Assembly: GCF_001686985.1 (NCBI RefSeq) | Contig: NZ_CP015318.1 | Location: 308,001-372,000, forward strand | DNA: 64,000 nt | Direction of reading: 5' to 3' | DNA from: Mesorhizobium amorphae CCNWGS0123 | GTDB lineage: Bacteria; Pseudomonadota; Alphaproteobacteria; Rhizobiales; Rhizobiaceae | In this document: positions 24,794 to 33,913 of the stretch, in pieces | Layout of the letters: every line of letters begins with the position of its first letter | How positions within the stretch are numbered: the stretch's first letter is position 1 | Made by a program: the position numbers and the translations under genes | The notes under the pieces: model-generated | What the model saw: only the letters and a program-made list of their open reading frames with translations | Told to the model about the DNA's origin: nothing | Database searches by the model: none

Positions 24794-25804
24794 CTAGCCG
24801 ACGTCGAGCACGATCTTGCCGATATGCTCGCCCTCCTCAATCCGCTCATGCGCCCGCCAGGCATCCGTGAGCGGGTAGATCATGTCCATGACCGGCGCTA
24901 TCCTGCGGGTGCCGAGCAGCGGCCACACCTGCGCCTCGAGCGCGGCGGCGATTGCCGCCTTGAATTCGACGGTGCGTGGCCTGAGCGTCGAGCCGGTATG
25001 GGTGAGCCGCTTGACCATGATCTTGGAGAAATCGGCGCTCGCCACGGCGCCGCCCTGCAAGGCGATCTGCACGATGCGGCCTTCTATCGCCGCCGCCTCG
25101 TAATTGCGCGCGATGTAGTCGCCGCCGACCATGTCGAGGATCACATTGGCGCCCTTGCCGGCGGTCGCGTCCTTGACCGCGGCGACGAAATCCTCTTCGC
25201 GGTAGTTGATCGCCCGGTCGGCACCGAGCTTGAGGCAGGCGTCGCATTTCTCCTCGCTGCCGGCGGTGGTGATGACGTAGGCGCCGAAGGCGGATGCCAG
25301 CTGGATCGCCGTGGTGCCGATACCGGACGAGCCGCCATGGACGAGCAGCGTCTCGCCGCTTTTCAGGCCGCCGCGCTCGAAGACATTGTGCCAGACGGTG
25401 AAATAGTTCTCCGGCACCGCCGCCGCCTCGGTGTGGGTGAAGCCGGCCGGCAGCGGCAGCACGCTGCCGGCATGCACCTTGACATATTCGGCATAGCCGC
25501 CGCCTGGCGTAAGCGCGCAGACCCGGTCGCCGATGCGCCAGCGCGATATCTCGTCGCCAAGGGCCGCCACTTCGCCCGACGCTTCGAGGCCCGGCAGGTC
25601 GGACGCGCCGGGTGGCGGCGGGTAGGCGCCCTTGCGCTGCTGCACGTCGGGCCGGTTGACGCCGGCAGCGCGAACCCGGATCAGGATCTCGCCCGGACCG
25701 GGCATGGGTACGTCGCGCGTTTCCGGCTTCAGCACCCGTGGGCCGCCGGGCTCGGAAATCGCAATGGCCGTCATCTTCGCCGGAATTTTCTGTGCGCTGG
25801 CCAT
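24794..25804 (-). CDS. quinone oxidoreductase-like zinc-type dehydrogenase (MDR)
   Basis: A 336-residue cytoplasmic protein of the medium-chain dehydrogenase/reductase superfamily, in the NADPH:quinone reductase branch. It shows EILIRVRAAGVNRPDVQQRKG, the ...LPGLEASGEVAALG segment, AVPENYFTVWHNVF and the nucleotide-binding ETLLVHGGSSGIGTTAIQLA. The zinc ligands of alcohol dehydrogenases are absent, which fits the quinone reductase branch. It transfers hydride from NADPH to quinones or enones. ATG at 25804 is preferred; 25819 is possible. Single gene, divergent from the DUF1192 gene. Confidence 0.9.
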   Translation of the reverse strand: MASAQKIPAKMTAIAISEPGGPRVLKPETRDVPMPGPGEILIRVRAAGVNRPDVQQRKGAYPPPPGASDLPGLEASGEVAALGDEISRWRIGDRVCALTPGGGYAEYVKVHAGSVLPLPAGFTHTEAAAVPENYFTVWHNVFERGGLKSGETLLVHGGSSGIGTTAIQLASAFGAYVITTAGSEEKCDACLKLGADRAINYREEDFVAAVKDATAGKGANVILDMVGGDYIARNYEAAAIEGRIVQIALQGGAVASADFSKIMVKRLTHTGSTLRPRTVEFKAAIAAALEAQVWPLLGTRRIAPVMDMIYPLTDAWRAHERIEEGEHIGKIVLDVG

Positions 25805-25913
25805 GAACTGTCCCATCATTGGGCCGGTCTTCGCCGGCTGTTTGCATCAGCACCCTTGCCCTATGTATGCTGATTGCCAGATCAGGCAAATGCTGAATCA
25901 GGGAGGAGCGACG

Positions 25914-26108
25914 ATGGCGATCTTCGACGACGAACCCAAAAAGAAGGCCCGTCCGCACGAGATCGGACAGGATCTGGCACTGCTTTCGGTCGATGAGTTG
26001 TCGGAGCGGATCGGCATCCTGCGCGACGAGATCGCCCGGCTGGAAACCGAGCTCAAGAGCAAGAGCACGACCAAATCCGCTGCCGAGGCACTGTTTCGCC
26101 GTGGATGA
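25914..26108 (+). CDS. DUF1192 family protein
   Basis: A 64-residue protein (MAIFDDEPKKKARPHEIGQD...) with the DUF1192 core LALLSVDELSERIGILRDEIARLETELKSK, then a Lys/Ser/Thr tail. It is a short coiled-coil protein typical of Rhizobiales with no known role. GGGAGGAGCGACG precedes ATG at 25914, so the start is clear. Confidence 0.88.
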   Translation: MAIFDDEPKKKARPHEIGQDLALLSVDELSERIGILRDEIARLETELKSKSTTKSAAEALFRRG

Positions 26109-26206
26109 TTTCCACCGATAGGCCTTTCGGGGCGGCAACGCGCCGCTGAAAAGCCCGAATGCCACTGTCTTCAGGGCTGCGCCCGAAATTCCAGCCGGAT
26201 CAAAAC

Positions 26207-27454
26207 ATGTTCGCAACCTACAGGCCGATCCTTTCGCTGCTTCGCGGCACCGCCTTCCTGCTCGCGGCGTCCGGACTGCACGGACTGCTTCTGCCGCTGC
26301 GTGGTCAGGTGGAAGGGTTTTCAACGGCATCGCTCGGCCTGATGGGCACGGCCTGGGCAGGCGGCTTCGTCACCGGCTGTTTCTTTGCGCCGCGCATCGT
26401 GCGGCGCGCCGGCCATGTCAGGGCCTTCGGCGCCTTTGCCGCGTCGGGAGCTATCGTTGCGCTCCTCACCGGCCTCGTCATCGACGAATATATCTGGATC
26501 CTGCTGCGCGCCTTCACCGGCTTCACCATGGCCGGCGCCTTCATGGTCATCGAAAGCTGGCTGAACGAGAAGGCCACCAACGAGAACCGCGGCACCGTCT
26601 TCGGCCTCTACATGATGGTCACCTACGCCTCGATCATGGGCGGCCAGATGATCGTTGCAGGCGGCGACGTGAAATCGGCCTCGCTGTTCATGATCACCGG
26701 CATATTGTTCTGCCTGTCGCTGATCCCGACCGCCGTCTCGTCGGCTTCGCACCCCAAGCCGCTGCAGGACGTCAAGCTCGACGTCAAAGGGCTCTATGCC
26801 AATTCGCCGGTTTCGGCGATCGCCTGCCTGCTGATCGGCATCGCCAATGGCGCCTGGGGCACGCTGGGCGCCGTCTATGGCGCCCGCATCGGCATTTCCA
26901 CGGCCGAGATCGCGCTGATGATGAGCCTCGTGGTCGTTGCCGGTGCGGCCATGCAGCTTCCAGCCGGGCGGCTTTCCGACAAGACCGACCGCCGTTTCGT
27001 GCTGGCCGGCGCTGCCTTCGGCGCGGCATTGTTCGCCATCCTGATCTTCCTGTTCGAACCGCGCTCCAGCCTGTTCGTCATCGTCTTCACCGCCGCCTAT
27101 GGCGCATTCGCCTACACGCTCTATTCGATCGCCGTGGCGCATGCCAACGACCACGCGCGCGCCGAGGATTTCGTCAAGGTCTCAGGCGGCCTGCTGCTGC
27201 TCTATGGCTTCGGCACCATGATCGGCCCCCTGCTGGCGGCCGGCTTGATGGGCTGGTTTCGTCCCGAGGGACTGTTTCTTGCAACCGCCCTCGCGCATCT
27301 TTGCCTGGCCGCCTACACGCTGCTGCGCATCAGCCGCCGCGCGCCGGTGCCGATCGAAGATCGCGACGCGTTCACGACGCAACCGGCCGACCGCTCGGTC
27401 ACGCCGGAAGCCTTGCGGCTCGATCCACGCAGAAAGAATGAAACCAACGGTTGA
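26207..27454 (+). CDS. MFS transporter
   Basis: A 415-residue inner-membrane transporter with about twelve helices. It shows the usual MFS pattern: SLLRGTAFLLAASGLHGLLLPLRG, the G-x-x-x-G of helix 2 (GTAWAGGFVTGCFFAPRIVRRAGHVRAFG), and LRAFTGFTMAGAFMVIESWLNEKATNENRGTVFGLYMM, which resembles the YfkF/UMF group. The substrate is unknown. ATG at 26207 is chosen; ATG at 26159 would add 16 residues. Downstream, an ArsR-type regulator starts 31 nt later and may be cotranscribed. Confidence 0.85.
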   Translation: MFATYRPILSLLRGTAFLLAASGLHGLLLPLRGQVEGFSTASLGLMGTAWAGGFVTGCFFAPRIVRRAGHVRAFGAFAASGAIVALLTGLVIDEYIWILLRAFTGFTMAGAFMVIESWLNEKATNENRGTVFGLYMMVTYASIMGGQMIVAGGDVKSASLFMITGILFCLSLIPTAVSSASHPKPLQDVKLDVKGLYANSPVSAIACLLIGIANGAWGTLGAVYGARIGISTAEIALMMSLVVVAGAAMQLPAGRLSDKTDRRFVLAGAAFGAALFAILIFLFEPRSSLFVIVFTAAYGAFAYTLYSIAVAHANDHARAEDFVKVSGGLLLLYGFGTMIGPLLAAGLMGWFRPEGLFLATALAHLCLAAYTLLRISRRAPVPIEDRDAFTTQPADRSVTPEALRLDPRRKNETNG

Positions 27455-27485
27455 GATTTCGGGAACTTTGCCCCACAAATAAGGC

Positions 27486-27773
27486 ATGATCTTTTCCGAC
27501 GCCTTCATGGCGATCGCCGATCCGAACCGGCGCTACCTTCTCGAAGAGCTCCGGCGCGGCCCGAAGACCGTCAACGAACTCGCTGCCGGGCTGCCAGTGT
27601 CGCGCCCGGCCGTTTCCCAGCATTTGAAGGTGCTGCTCGACGCGGGCCTGGTCAACGCCAAGGCCGAAGGCACCAGGCGCGTCTATGCGGTGAGCAGCGC
27701 CGGCTTCCTCAGATTGAACGTCTGGCTCGACCAGTTCTGGGAAGCCGGGGAGCTTGGGTCGCCCGGAAGCTGA
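27486..27773 (+). CDS. ArsR-family (SdpR/YdfF-type) winged-helix regulator
   Basis: A 95-residue DNA-binding protein. The winged helix is complete (IADPNRRYLLEELRRGPKTVNELAAGLPVSRPAVSQHLKVLLDAGLVNAKAEGTRRVYAVSSAGF). There are no metal-binding cysteines, so it is not a metal sensor; it resembles the group that pairs with a SRPBCC/ATPase-activator partner. No such partner is next to it: downstream is a convergent GST. It may control the MFS gene 31 nt upstream. Confidence 0.88.
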   Translation: MIFSDAFMAIADPNRRYLLEELRRGPKTVNELAAGLPVSRPAVSQHLKVLLDAGLVNAKAEGTRRVYAVSSAGFLRLNVWLDQFWEAGELGSPGS

Positions 27774-27805
27774 GGCATCGTCGGCCAGGTTTTCGGCGAT
27801 CGGCG

Positions 27806-28462
27806 CTAACCGTTGTTGTAGGGAAACAGCTTGAAATAGGGCTGCGCTTCCTCGATCACGCGGGCCACCGACGGCCGCGCGAGCAGGCGGTCGTGGTAAC
27901 GCTTTACTGCCGGATAATTGTCGCCGAACGGCTCGACCTTGTTGGCATAGAACAAGGCCGGCGCCGCGGCGCAGTCGGCCATGGTGAAGGCATCGCCCAC
28001 CGCCCATGTCCGCGACTGCATCTCCCGTTCGATGATGGCGTAGGAGCCGCGTAGCTGGGCGCGGGCCTGCTCGACGCCGAACGGATCGGTCTTGCCTTCC
28101 GGCCGCAGGCGGTCGCCGACGACCTTCTGCATCGGCTCCTGCACATAGAAATCGTAGAAGCGGTCGGCCAGGCGAACCTGACGGGCAAGATCGATATCGG
28201 CCGGGATCAGGTCGACCGGTCCGGGGTAATGCGCGTTGAGGTATTCGATGACGATGGTCGACTCCGGCACCGTATGACCAAGCGCCTCGTCCTGCAGCAC
28301 CGGCATTTTGCCGGCCGGCGACAGCTTCAGGAAGGCGGCACGCGACTGCTCGTTACCAAGATCGACGATGACGGAGTTGAACGGCGTGCCATTCTCGTAG
28401 AGCGCGATGAGCGGCTTCCAGCAGAAGGACGCCAGCGGGTGGAGATGCATGGTCAGGGACAT
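27806..28462 (-). CDS. glutathione S-transferase
   Basis: A 218-residue cytoplasmic enzyme with both GST halves. The N-terminal thioredoxin-like half has SFCWKPLIALYENG (Ser/Cys at the catalytic position), PAGKMPVLQDEA (cis-Pro loop) and PESTIVIEYLNAHY (the Glu-Ser that binds glutathione). The helical half has AVGDAFTMADCAAAPALFYANK. Normal length. It conjugates glutathione to electrophiles; substrate unknown. Single gene, with a palindromic repeat near its 5' side. Confidence 0.92.
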   Translation of the reverse strand: MSLTMHLHPLASFCWKPLIALYENGTPFNSVIVDLGNEQSRAAFLKLSPAGKMPVLQDEALGHTVPESTIVIEYLNAHYPGPVDLIPADIDLARQVRLADRFYDFYVQEPMQKVVGDRLRPEGKTDPFGVEQARAQLRGSYAIIEREMQSRTWAVGDAFTMADCAAAPALFYANKVEPFGDNYPAVKRYHDRLLARPSVARVIEEAQPYFKLFPYNNG

Positions 28463-28481
28463 TGTCTGCTCGCTTCTTTCT

Positions 28482-28533
28482 TAGAGCAATTCCAGGATAG
28501 AGCGGTCCTGCGTTTCCGTGAAACGGTGAACCG
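28482..28533. repeat. rhizobial palindromic repeat (GCAATTCC type, partial)
   Basis: TTAGAGCAATTCCAGGATAG is followed by CGTTTCCGTGAAACGGTGAA. The first word is shared with the repeats at 641 and 54544; the second recurs at 34937-34955 and, changed, at 54615-54634. The copy lies 20 nt upstream of the GST start. Confidence 0.55.
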
Positions 28534-28606
28534 CTTCGGTCATCGATTTCAATAGTGAGGCACGTGCTTACCTATCGCCGCAAGTCCAACCTGACAGGGA
28601 CCGCGC

Positions 28607-29443
28607 TCAGCCTGCCTGGCTATGCGTGGCGATGGCGGCGACGATTTCCGGCCAGTCGTCGGGATGCATCTCATGGCCGCCGCCTTCGATCCGCACCAGC
28701 CTCGCGCCGGCAACCGCCTCGGCAAGAGCGGCACCATGCTCGACCGGAAAGATCGGGTCCGCCGTGCCGTGGATGACGAGGAGCGGAGCCTTCATGTCAT
28801 GCAAGCGGCCCGTCCGGTTCTCACCACCTTGAAGCATGAAGTGGTTGGTCGCGCTCAAAAGGCCACCGGAGCGGTCGTAGTCCTGCTCGACGAACGCCCT
28901 CGTCCGTTTCTCGTCGAACGGATGCGCAATGCCGGCGATGGCGCGCGCGTCACGGACCACGAAGCCGATCACCTGGTCACGATCCGCCCAATCGACCTTC
29001 GCGCCTTCGGCCGAATGCTCCCGATAGGCATCGGTCGCTCCAGGCAGATGGGACGTGTCCACGCCCATCGGCGAACTGCTGACGACCGTAAGCGTCGCGA
29101 CGCGCGATGGGTGTTTCAGCGCCACAAGCTGCGCGATCATGCCGCCCATCGACATGCCGACGACATGCGCTCTCTCGACACCATGATCGTCGAGCACACG
29201 GATGGCATCATCGGCCATGTCGTCGAATGTGTAGGGTGGCTCGCCCGGCGCATATTTGGTCGACAGCCCGGTATCGCGGTTGTCGTAGCGGATCACGAAG
29301 CGGCCCGCATCGGCGAGCTTCCGGCAGAACGCCTCCGGCCACCAGAGCATGGAAGCCATGGCCCCCATGATCAGCAGCACCGCCGGATGCGCCGGATCGC
29401 CAAACGCCTGGGATACGATTTCGGGTTGCTTGTCCGTGCTCAT
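28607..29443 (-). CDS. alpha/beta hydrolase
   Basis: A 278-residue hydrolase. AVLLIMGAMASMLWWPEAFC gives the oxyanion strand, RYDNRDTGLST follows, and the nucleophile elbow is GMSMGGMIAQ. The acid and histidine fall in VIHGTADPIFP and GGGHEMHPDDW. This pattern (RYDNRDTGLS) resembles the aclacinomycin-methylesterase / haloalkane-type family. Substrate unknown. ATG at 29443 follows TGGAGGAGAACC. It is divergent from an HxlR regulator, which may control it. Confidence 0.9.
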   Translation of the reverse strand: MSTDKQPEIVSQAFGDPAHPAVLLIMGAMASMLWWPEAFCRKLADAGRFVIRYDNRDTGLSTKYAPGEPPYTFDDMADDAIRVLDDHGVERAHVVGMSMGGMIAQLVALKHPSRVATLTVVSSSPMGVDTSHLPGATDAYREHSAEGAKVDWADRDQVIGFVVRDARAIAGIAHPFDEKRTRAFVEQDYDRSGGLLSATNHFMLQGGENRTGRLHDMKAPLLVIHGTADPIFPVEHGAALAEAVAGARLVRIEGGGHEMHPDDWPEIVAAIATHSQAG

Positions 29444-29470
29444 GGTTCTCCTCCACTGCATTCAAATCCG

Positions 29471-29485
29471 ATTGCATTTTGCAAT
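29471..29485. promoter_or_regulatory. palindrome between the hydrolase and HxlR genes
   Basis: ATTGCA and TGCAAT are perfect 6-bp arms around TTT in the 100-bp divergent region. A related half-site GTTGCA lies at 29488. Candidate HxlR operator. Confidence 0.5.
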
Positions 29486-29543
29486 CAGTTGCACGATAAT
29501 AAAACTGATAAGATAATGCAACCAGTTTTTACTGGAGAGTCGC

Positions 29544-30065
29544 ATGAACACCGATCATCGGTCCGGATGCCCGATCAACCTGTCGCTCGAAGTGTTCGGC
29601 GACCGCTGGAGCCTGATCATCCTGCGCGACATGATCTTCGGCGGCCGGCGCCATTTTCGCGAACTGCTGAACGGTTCGATCGAGGGCATCGCCTCCAACA
29701 TCCTTGCCGACCGGCTGAAGCGGCTGATGGAATTGGGCATGCTGACCAAGGCCGACGATCCTTCCCACAAGCAGAAGGCCATCTACAGCCTGACCGAAAT
29801 GGCGATCAGCCTGGTGCCGATCCTGGCGCATCTCGGCGCCTGGGGCCGTGTCTGGCTGCCGGTCACTGAGGAACTCTCGATCCGCGCCGAGCTTCTGGAA
29901 AAGGGCGGCCCACCGATGTGGGAGCAGTTCATGGATGATTTGCGCCACGAGCATCTGGGCGCGCCCGGCCGCGCATCAGGCCCCACCGTGCGCGCAATCT
30001 TGCAGGCCGGCTACGAAGCGGTGGTCGCCCGCAAGGCGCTCGGTGCCGTGCGCGACCCGGCCTGA
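29544..30065 (+). CDS. HxlR-family transcriptional regulator
   Basis: A 173-residue winged-helix protein. HxlR features: CPINLSLEVFGDRWSLIILRDMIFGGRRHFRELLNGSIEGIASNILADRLKRLMELGMLTKADD, with a conserved Cys9 that in some members senses electrophiles or redox state. It has a longer-than-usual C-terminus (about 60 extra residues). It is divergent from the alpha/beta hydrolase gene; regulation of that gene is likely but inferred. ATG at 29544 follows GGAGAGTCGC. Confidence 0.9.
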   Translation: MNTDHRSGCPINLSLEVFGDRWSLIILRDMIFGGRRHFRELLNGSIEGIASNILADRLKRLMELGMLTKADDPSHKQKAIYSLTEMAISLVPILAHLGAWGRVWLPVTEELSIRAELLEKGGPPMWEQFMDDLRHEHLGAPGRASGPTVRAILQAGYEAVVARKALGAVRDPA

Positions 30066-30144
30066 CCAACTTATTTTCCCAATTGCGGGCCGGCTCTGCT
30101 ATCAAGGGCCTGAAAACAATAATTTATGGGATTGGACAACGCTC

Positions 30145-30378
30145 TTGGTCGAGAACTCTAAGGATACTGCCCGCGCACGGGCAGATTTGCGTTTCAAGAA
30201 GCAGGAAGAGGCAGCCACGGTCCGCCAGAAGGCGATGGCTGAATATGTCGCCGAAAGCGACGCCCGCCAGGCCAAGACCAACAAGCTGAGGGCGCTGCGT
30301 CTGGCCAAGGAAGCCGAAGACCTCGCCAATGCGGCAGCTGCTCCCGTCAAGAAGCCGGCGCGGGCCAAGAAAAAATAG
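30145..30378 (+). CDS. small basic protein with Lys-rich C-terminus (TTG start)
   Basis: A 77-residue protein that starts at TTG (VENSKDTARARADLRFKKQEE...). It is predicted helical and highly charged (AMAEYVAESDARQAKTNKLRALRLAKEAEDLA), then ends in a histone-tail-like PVKKPARAKKK. The start is inferred: no ATG fits in this frame, and frames upstream overlap the HxlR gene. Similar small proteins are frequent in Rhizobiales, usually unnamed. The basic tail suggests nucleic-acid contact. It lies 79 nt after the HxlR stop. Confidence 0.6.
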   Translation: MVENSKDTARARADLRFKKQEEAATVRQKAMAEYVAESDARQAKTNKLRALRLAKEAEDLANAAAAPVKKPARAKKK

Positions 30379-30569
30379 CCTTTCCTCACCAGCGGTCCGG
30401 GAGCGACCGCACGGCGATGGCCATATCGGCGCGTGCCGGTCGCCGGCTCGTTGCATGGTGGCCCTCGCCTTCCATTTCGCCTTTTCACGCGAAGCAATTT
30501 CAACCGCAATCGGGATTTCGCATCTCCTGCGGCCGGTCGATGATTGACGCGTTTCAACAGGAGACTGCC

Positions 30570-31001
30570 ATGACCGTACTGACGCTCGCCAAAGCCATCG
30601 AGATCATCGGCGCCGCCTTCGCCAAAGGTGCCGAGCTCGAGCTCAAGCCGCTAGGCGTATCGGTCCTCGATGCCGGCGCCCATCTTGTCGCCTTCCAGCG
30701 CCAGGACGGCGCATCGTTCCTGCGTCCGCAAATGTCGGCCGGCAAGGCCTATGGAGCACTGGCGATCGGCATGGGCTCGCGCCGCGTCGAAGCCTTCGCC
30801 AAGGAGCGGCCGCATCTCGTCGCCGGCATCTCCGACGTATCGGGCGGTCGCGTGCTGCCTGTCGTCGGCGGCGTGCTGATCCGCGACACATCGGGCACCG
30901 TCATCGGCGCAGTCGGCATTTCCGGCGACACGTCGGACAATGACGAGGCGGCTGCAATCGCAGGCATCGAAGCAGCCGGCTTCACAGCCGATCCGGGCTG
31001 A
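30570..31001 (+). CDS. GlcG/HbpS-type heme-binding-like protein
   Basis: A 143-residue protein of the GlcG/HbpS family. LTLAKAIEIIGAAFAKGAELELKPLGVSVLDAGAHLVAFQRQDGASFLRPQMSAGKAYGAL and the glycine-rich VVGGVLIRDTSGTVIGAVGISGDTSDNDEAAAIAGIEAAG match it. The family includes a heme-binding sensor and proteins near glycolate and propanediol genes; function here is unknown. ATG at 30570 follows ACAGGAGACTGCC; an in-frame ATG at 30540 is the alternative. Confidence 0.88.
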   Translation: MTVLTLAKAIEIIGAAFAKGAELELKPLGVSVLDAGAHLVAFQRQDGASFLRPQMSAGKAYGALAIGMGSRRVEAFAKERPHLVAGISDVSGGRVLPVVGGVLIRDTSGTVIGAVGISGDTSDNDEAAAIAGIEAAGFTADPG

Positions 31002-31018
31002 GGCGCCGGAGCCTGCTT

Positions 31019-31420
31019 CTAGTTGAGATTGATATCCCGGCTTGCCGAGCGCATCGACACAGAGAAGCCGGCCAGTACATCGAACAGCGCAATCACCATC
31101 AGCGTGAAGAACACGGAGTGCGCCGCGCCCTTTACCAACAGGAACTCGACCAGGAAGGCAACGAAGACCAGCGTCGACAAGAGATGATCCAGGATCGAGG
31201 CATTCGTCGTACGAACCGCCTTCACCATTTCGGCGAACAGGAAGACCAGCGCGATCAGCACCATCAGGTCGCCAAGCGTCATCGAGAACACCCCGCCCGA
31301 CATCATGCCGATCGAGAACATCTCGGTTGCCCACGGGTCGTCGCCGCTGCCGAAGATTCCGAGAAGTCCGAGATTGTAGAGCACGAAGGGCAGGATCAGC
31401 AGCGGAATGGCACCGAACAT
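31019..31420 (-). CDS. four-helix inner-membrane protein, unknown function
   Basis: A 133-residue membrane protein with four hydrophobic helices (MFGAIPLLILPFVLYNLGLL; SMTLGDLMVLIALVFLFAEM; LLSTLVFVAFLVEFLLV; SVFFTLMVIALFDVLAGFSVSM). ATG at 31420 follows CCGGAGACCCGC. Longer frames begin in poorly coding sequence. It converges on the GlcG-like gene, ending 17 nt from it. No family is recognised. Confidence 0.75.
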   Translation of the reverse strand: MFGAIPLLILPFVLYNLGLLGIFGSGDDPWATEMFSIGMMSGGVFSMTLGDLMVLIALVFLFAEMVKAVRTTNASILDHLLSTLVFVAFLVEFLLVKGAAHSVFFTLMVIALFDVLAGFSVSMRSASRDINLN

Positions 31421-31675
31421 TGCGGGTCTCCGGTTGGTGCGTGTCGCCCAAAGGCGGGCTTCGGACAGCGATACGCACGGAAACAACAACTCGAGATGCG
31501 CCGCACAGTGCCGCTCAGATACGGCGCGCTCTGATCTCTCACTAGCAGCGCCCGGGCCATTGTCGTCAAGATTTTTCGCGCGCGCAGCGAACACGGACAA
31601 AGACCGTCCGAAACAACGGCGTCAGCAGCAACCGGGCTACCAGGTTGCCGTACCCGAAGGGGACTCACCTGGTCG

Positions 31676-32617
31676 TCAAAAATATCGCTCAAGGTTCGAG
31701 CGGATGCGATCCAGCACGGTGTGGCCGGAAGTGTCGGGAAGGAATTTCTTGCCGGTGATTGCCTCATAGGCCTGCGCATAGACGCGCGAAGCCTGGCTGA
31801 CGACCTCGTCCGGTATCTTCGGTATCGAATCCCTGTAAGGATCGCACCGCGCCGAGACCCACGACCTGATGAAGTCCTTGTCGAAACTCTCCGGCCGCTT
31901 GCCGCTTTCGAAGGCTTCTTCGTAGCTCGCCGCGATCCAGTACCGGCTGCTGTCCGGCGTATGGATTTCGTCGGCAAGAATTATGGTGCCGTTCTTGTCG
32001 GTGCCGAATTCGTATTTGGTATCGGCGAGGATCAGGCCGCGTTCGGCGGCGCGCGCCTGGCCCCTGGCGAACAACTGCAAGGCGTAGCGCGATACGGTGT
32101 CCCACTGCGCCTGCGTGAGAAGGCCCTGTTCGATGATCTCGGCCTTGGACAGAGGTTCATCATGAGCACCGTCCAAGGCCTTGCTGGTCGGCGTGATGAT
32201 CGCCTCAGCCAGTTTTTCGTTGTCGCGCAAGCCATCAGGCAGGCTGATGCCATACAGGTCCCGCTCACCCTTCCGGTACTTGGTCAATATCGAGGTGCTG
32301 GTGGTTCCCGCCAGATAGCCGCGCACGACGATCTCGACCGGCAGGATATTAAGCCGGGTGCCAACGACGACATTTGGGTCGGGGTACTCCAGAACATGGT
32401 TCGGACAGATATCGGCGGTTTCCTCGAACCAGTACCGGGCCGTCTGAGTCAGGATCTCGCCCTTGAACGGGATCGAGGTCAGGATGATGTCGAAGGCGCT
32501 GAGCCGGTCAGTGGCGATGATGATGCGCCTGCCGTCCGGCAGGTCGTAGTTCTCGCGGACCTTGCCCCTGTAGTGGCCCGGCAATTCGGGAATGAAGGCA
32601 TCGGACAGAGTGCGCAT
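31676..32617 (-). CDS. purC: phosphoribosylaminoimidazole-succinocarboxamide synthase
   Basis: A 313-residue SAICAR synthase (purine pathway, ATP-dependent ligation of aspartate to CAIR). The substrate motifs are clear: [40 protein letters not shown], and [12 protein letters not shown]. It is longer than the approximately 250-residue form, which rhizobia often carry as a second copy in the purSQL region. ATG at 32617 follows AGGAGATCCG. It is single-gene and remote from purE and purK here. Confidence 0.95.
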   Translation of the reverse strand: MRTLSDAFIPELPGHYRGKVRENYDLPDGRRIIIATDRLSAFDIILTSIPFKGEILTQTARYWFEETADICPNHVLEYPDPNVVVGTRLNILPVEIVVRGYLAGTTSTSILTKYRKGERDLYGISLPDGLRDNEKLAEAIITPTSKALDGAHDEPLSKAEIIEQGLLTQAQWDTVSRYALQLFARGQARAAERGLILADTKYEFGTDKNGTIILADEIHTPDSSRYWIAASYEEAFESGKRPESFDKDFIRSWVSARCDPYRDSIPKIPDEVVSQASRVYAQAYEAITGKKFLPDTSGHTVLDRIRSNLERYF

Positions 32618-32715
32618 CGGATCTCCTGCCTTCCGAAGATTGGTGGATTCCATCATCGCATAAGCCCTCGACCCTCAGCATATCAAGCGCGAATGGTGAG
32701 GCTTGCCCGACAATG

Positions 32716-32742
32716 CAAAAAGACCGGCCATTGGCCGGTCTT
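32716..32742 (-). terminator. rho-independent terminator of rpmF
   Basis: On the minus strand AAGACCGGCC and GGCCGGTCTT flank a short loop and are followed by TTTTTGCATTG, about 30 nt past the rpmF stop. Confidence 0.88.
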
Positions 32743-32771
32743 CTGGGTAGGCGCAAAACCGTGAAAGCTTC

Positions 32772-32954
32772 TCAGCTTTCCTTCGGCTCCAGAACCTGGC
32801 GGCCGCGATACATGCCGGTCTTCAGGTCTATATGGTGCGGACGGCGCATTTCGCCGGAATTCTTGTCCTCGACATAGGTCGGGGCCTTGAGGGCGTCGGC
32901 CGAGCGGCGCATGCCGCGCTTGGACGGAGAGGTTTTTCGTTTCGGAACGGCCAT
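32772..32954 (-). CDS. rpmF: 50S ribosomal protein L32
   Basis: A 60-residue ribosomal protein. [20 protein letters not shown] is the conserved L32 start. The rest ([29 protein letters not shown]) is the alphaproteobacterial form without zinc cysteines. It follows mtgA on the same strand with a roughly 150-nt gap. A terminator follows. Confidence 0.97.
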   Translation of the reverse strand: MAVPKRKTSPSKRGMRRSADALKAPTYVEDKNSGEMRRPHHIDLKTGMYRGRQVLEPKES

Positions 32955-33106
32955 GGATATGCTCCACTAGATGGTCAAAATGCCCCGGCTGCCCTCGTGA
33001 AAGGGCCGCGTCAGGGGCCGGAATCTGAGAAAGTCGGGTGCCTATACACGCCCTGCGCCGTTTTGGCCAGCACTACCGAGAATTTTTTTAGGCCGAAACA
33101 AAGCCG

Positions 33107-33856
33107 CTAATCCAGGCAGCCGACATAAGCGCCCGACCTACCCGCGCGCCGCTCGATCAAAGAGGCCAGCCGTCTTAAGCCGGGCCCGGGCTTGGCCGGG
33201 TTGCGGGCGATCGGGTTGGGCAAGGTGACGGCAAGCAATGCCGCCTGCCGGCGCGACAGCCGTTTTGCCGAAACGCCGAAATGGTGCTGGGCGGCGGCCT
33301 CGATGCCATAGATGCCCGGCCCCCACTCGGCGATGTTGAGATAGATCTCCATGATGCGCCGCTTCGACATCACCGCGTCGAAATAGACGGCCAAAGGCAG
33401 CTCCACCACCTTGCGCACAGTGCCCAGCGGCTTCGACCACAGATAGAGGTTCTTCACCGTCTGCATGGTGATGGTCGACGCGCCGCGCGTCGCTTCGCCG
33501 GCCAGCGCATCGTCGACGACGCCGCGCAATTCGCCGAGATCGACGCCGCGATGGGAGCAGAACTGCCCGTCCTCCGACATGATCACCGAATTGGCCAGCA
33601 CCGGCGCCACGTCGTCGATCGAGACCCAGCGCCGGTCGTAGCCGGAGAACGTCGCCAGATCCTTCAGCATCAGCGTCGACACAGGATGCACGAAGGACGG
33701 CAGATAAAGGAAGGTCAGCACCACGGGTATCAGGGCCAGCACGGCGGCCACGACAATGCCACGCCGGCCCAGGCGCTTGAGACCGGCGCGGTTCAAGCGC
33801 CTCGGTCGCGCCATGTCCAGCCCTTCGGTTTCATGATCGACGATCGGTTCCGTCAA
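33107..33856 (-). CDS. mtgA: monofunctional peptidoglycan glycosyltransferase
   Basis: A 249-residue GT51 enzyme that polymerises lipid II into glycan strands at the inner membrane. A membrane anchor (about residues 33-53) precedes the glycosyltransferase motifs: [16 protein letters not shown] (catalytic Glu95), [46 protein letters not shown]. Length and anchor fit MtgA. An in-frame ATG at 33814 is possible. It is divergent from the prenyltransferase gene. Confidence 0.95.
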   Translation of the reverse strand: MTEPIVDHETEGLDMARPRRLNRAGLKRLGRRGIVVAAVLALIPVVLTFLYLPSFVHPVSTLMLKDLATFSGYDRRWVSIDDVAPVLANSVIMSEDGQFCSHRGVDLGELRGVVDDALAGEATRGASTITMQTVKNLYLWSKPLGTVRKVVELPLAVYFDAVMSKRRIMEIYLNIAEWGPGIYGIEAAAQHHFGVSAKRLSRRQAALLAVTLPNPIARNPAKPGPGLRRLASLIERRAGRSGAYVGCLD

Positions 33857-33913
33857 GCCGCCCCACCTGCGCTATCAGCTCAACCGGCATAATGGCGAGA
33901 GGCTTCTTGCGCA

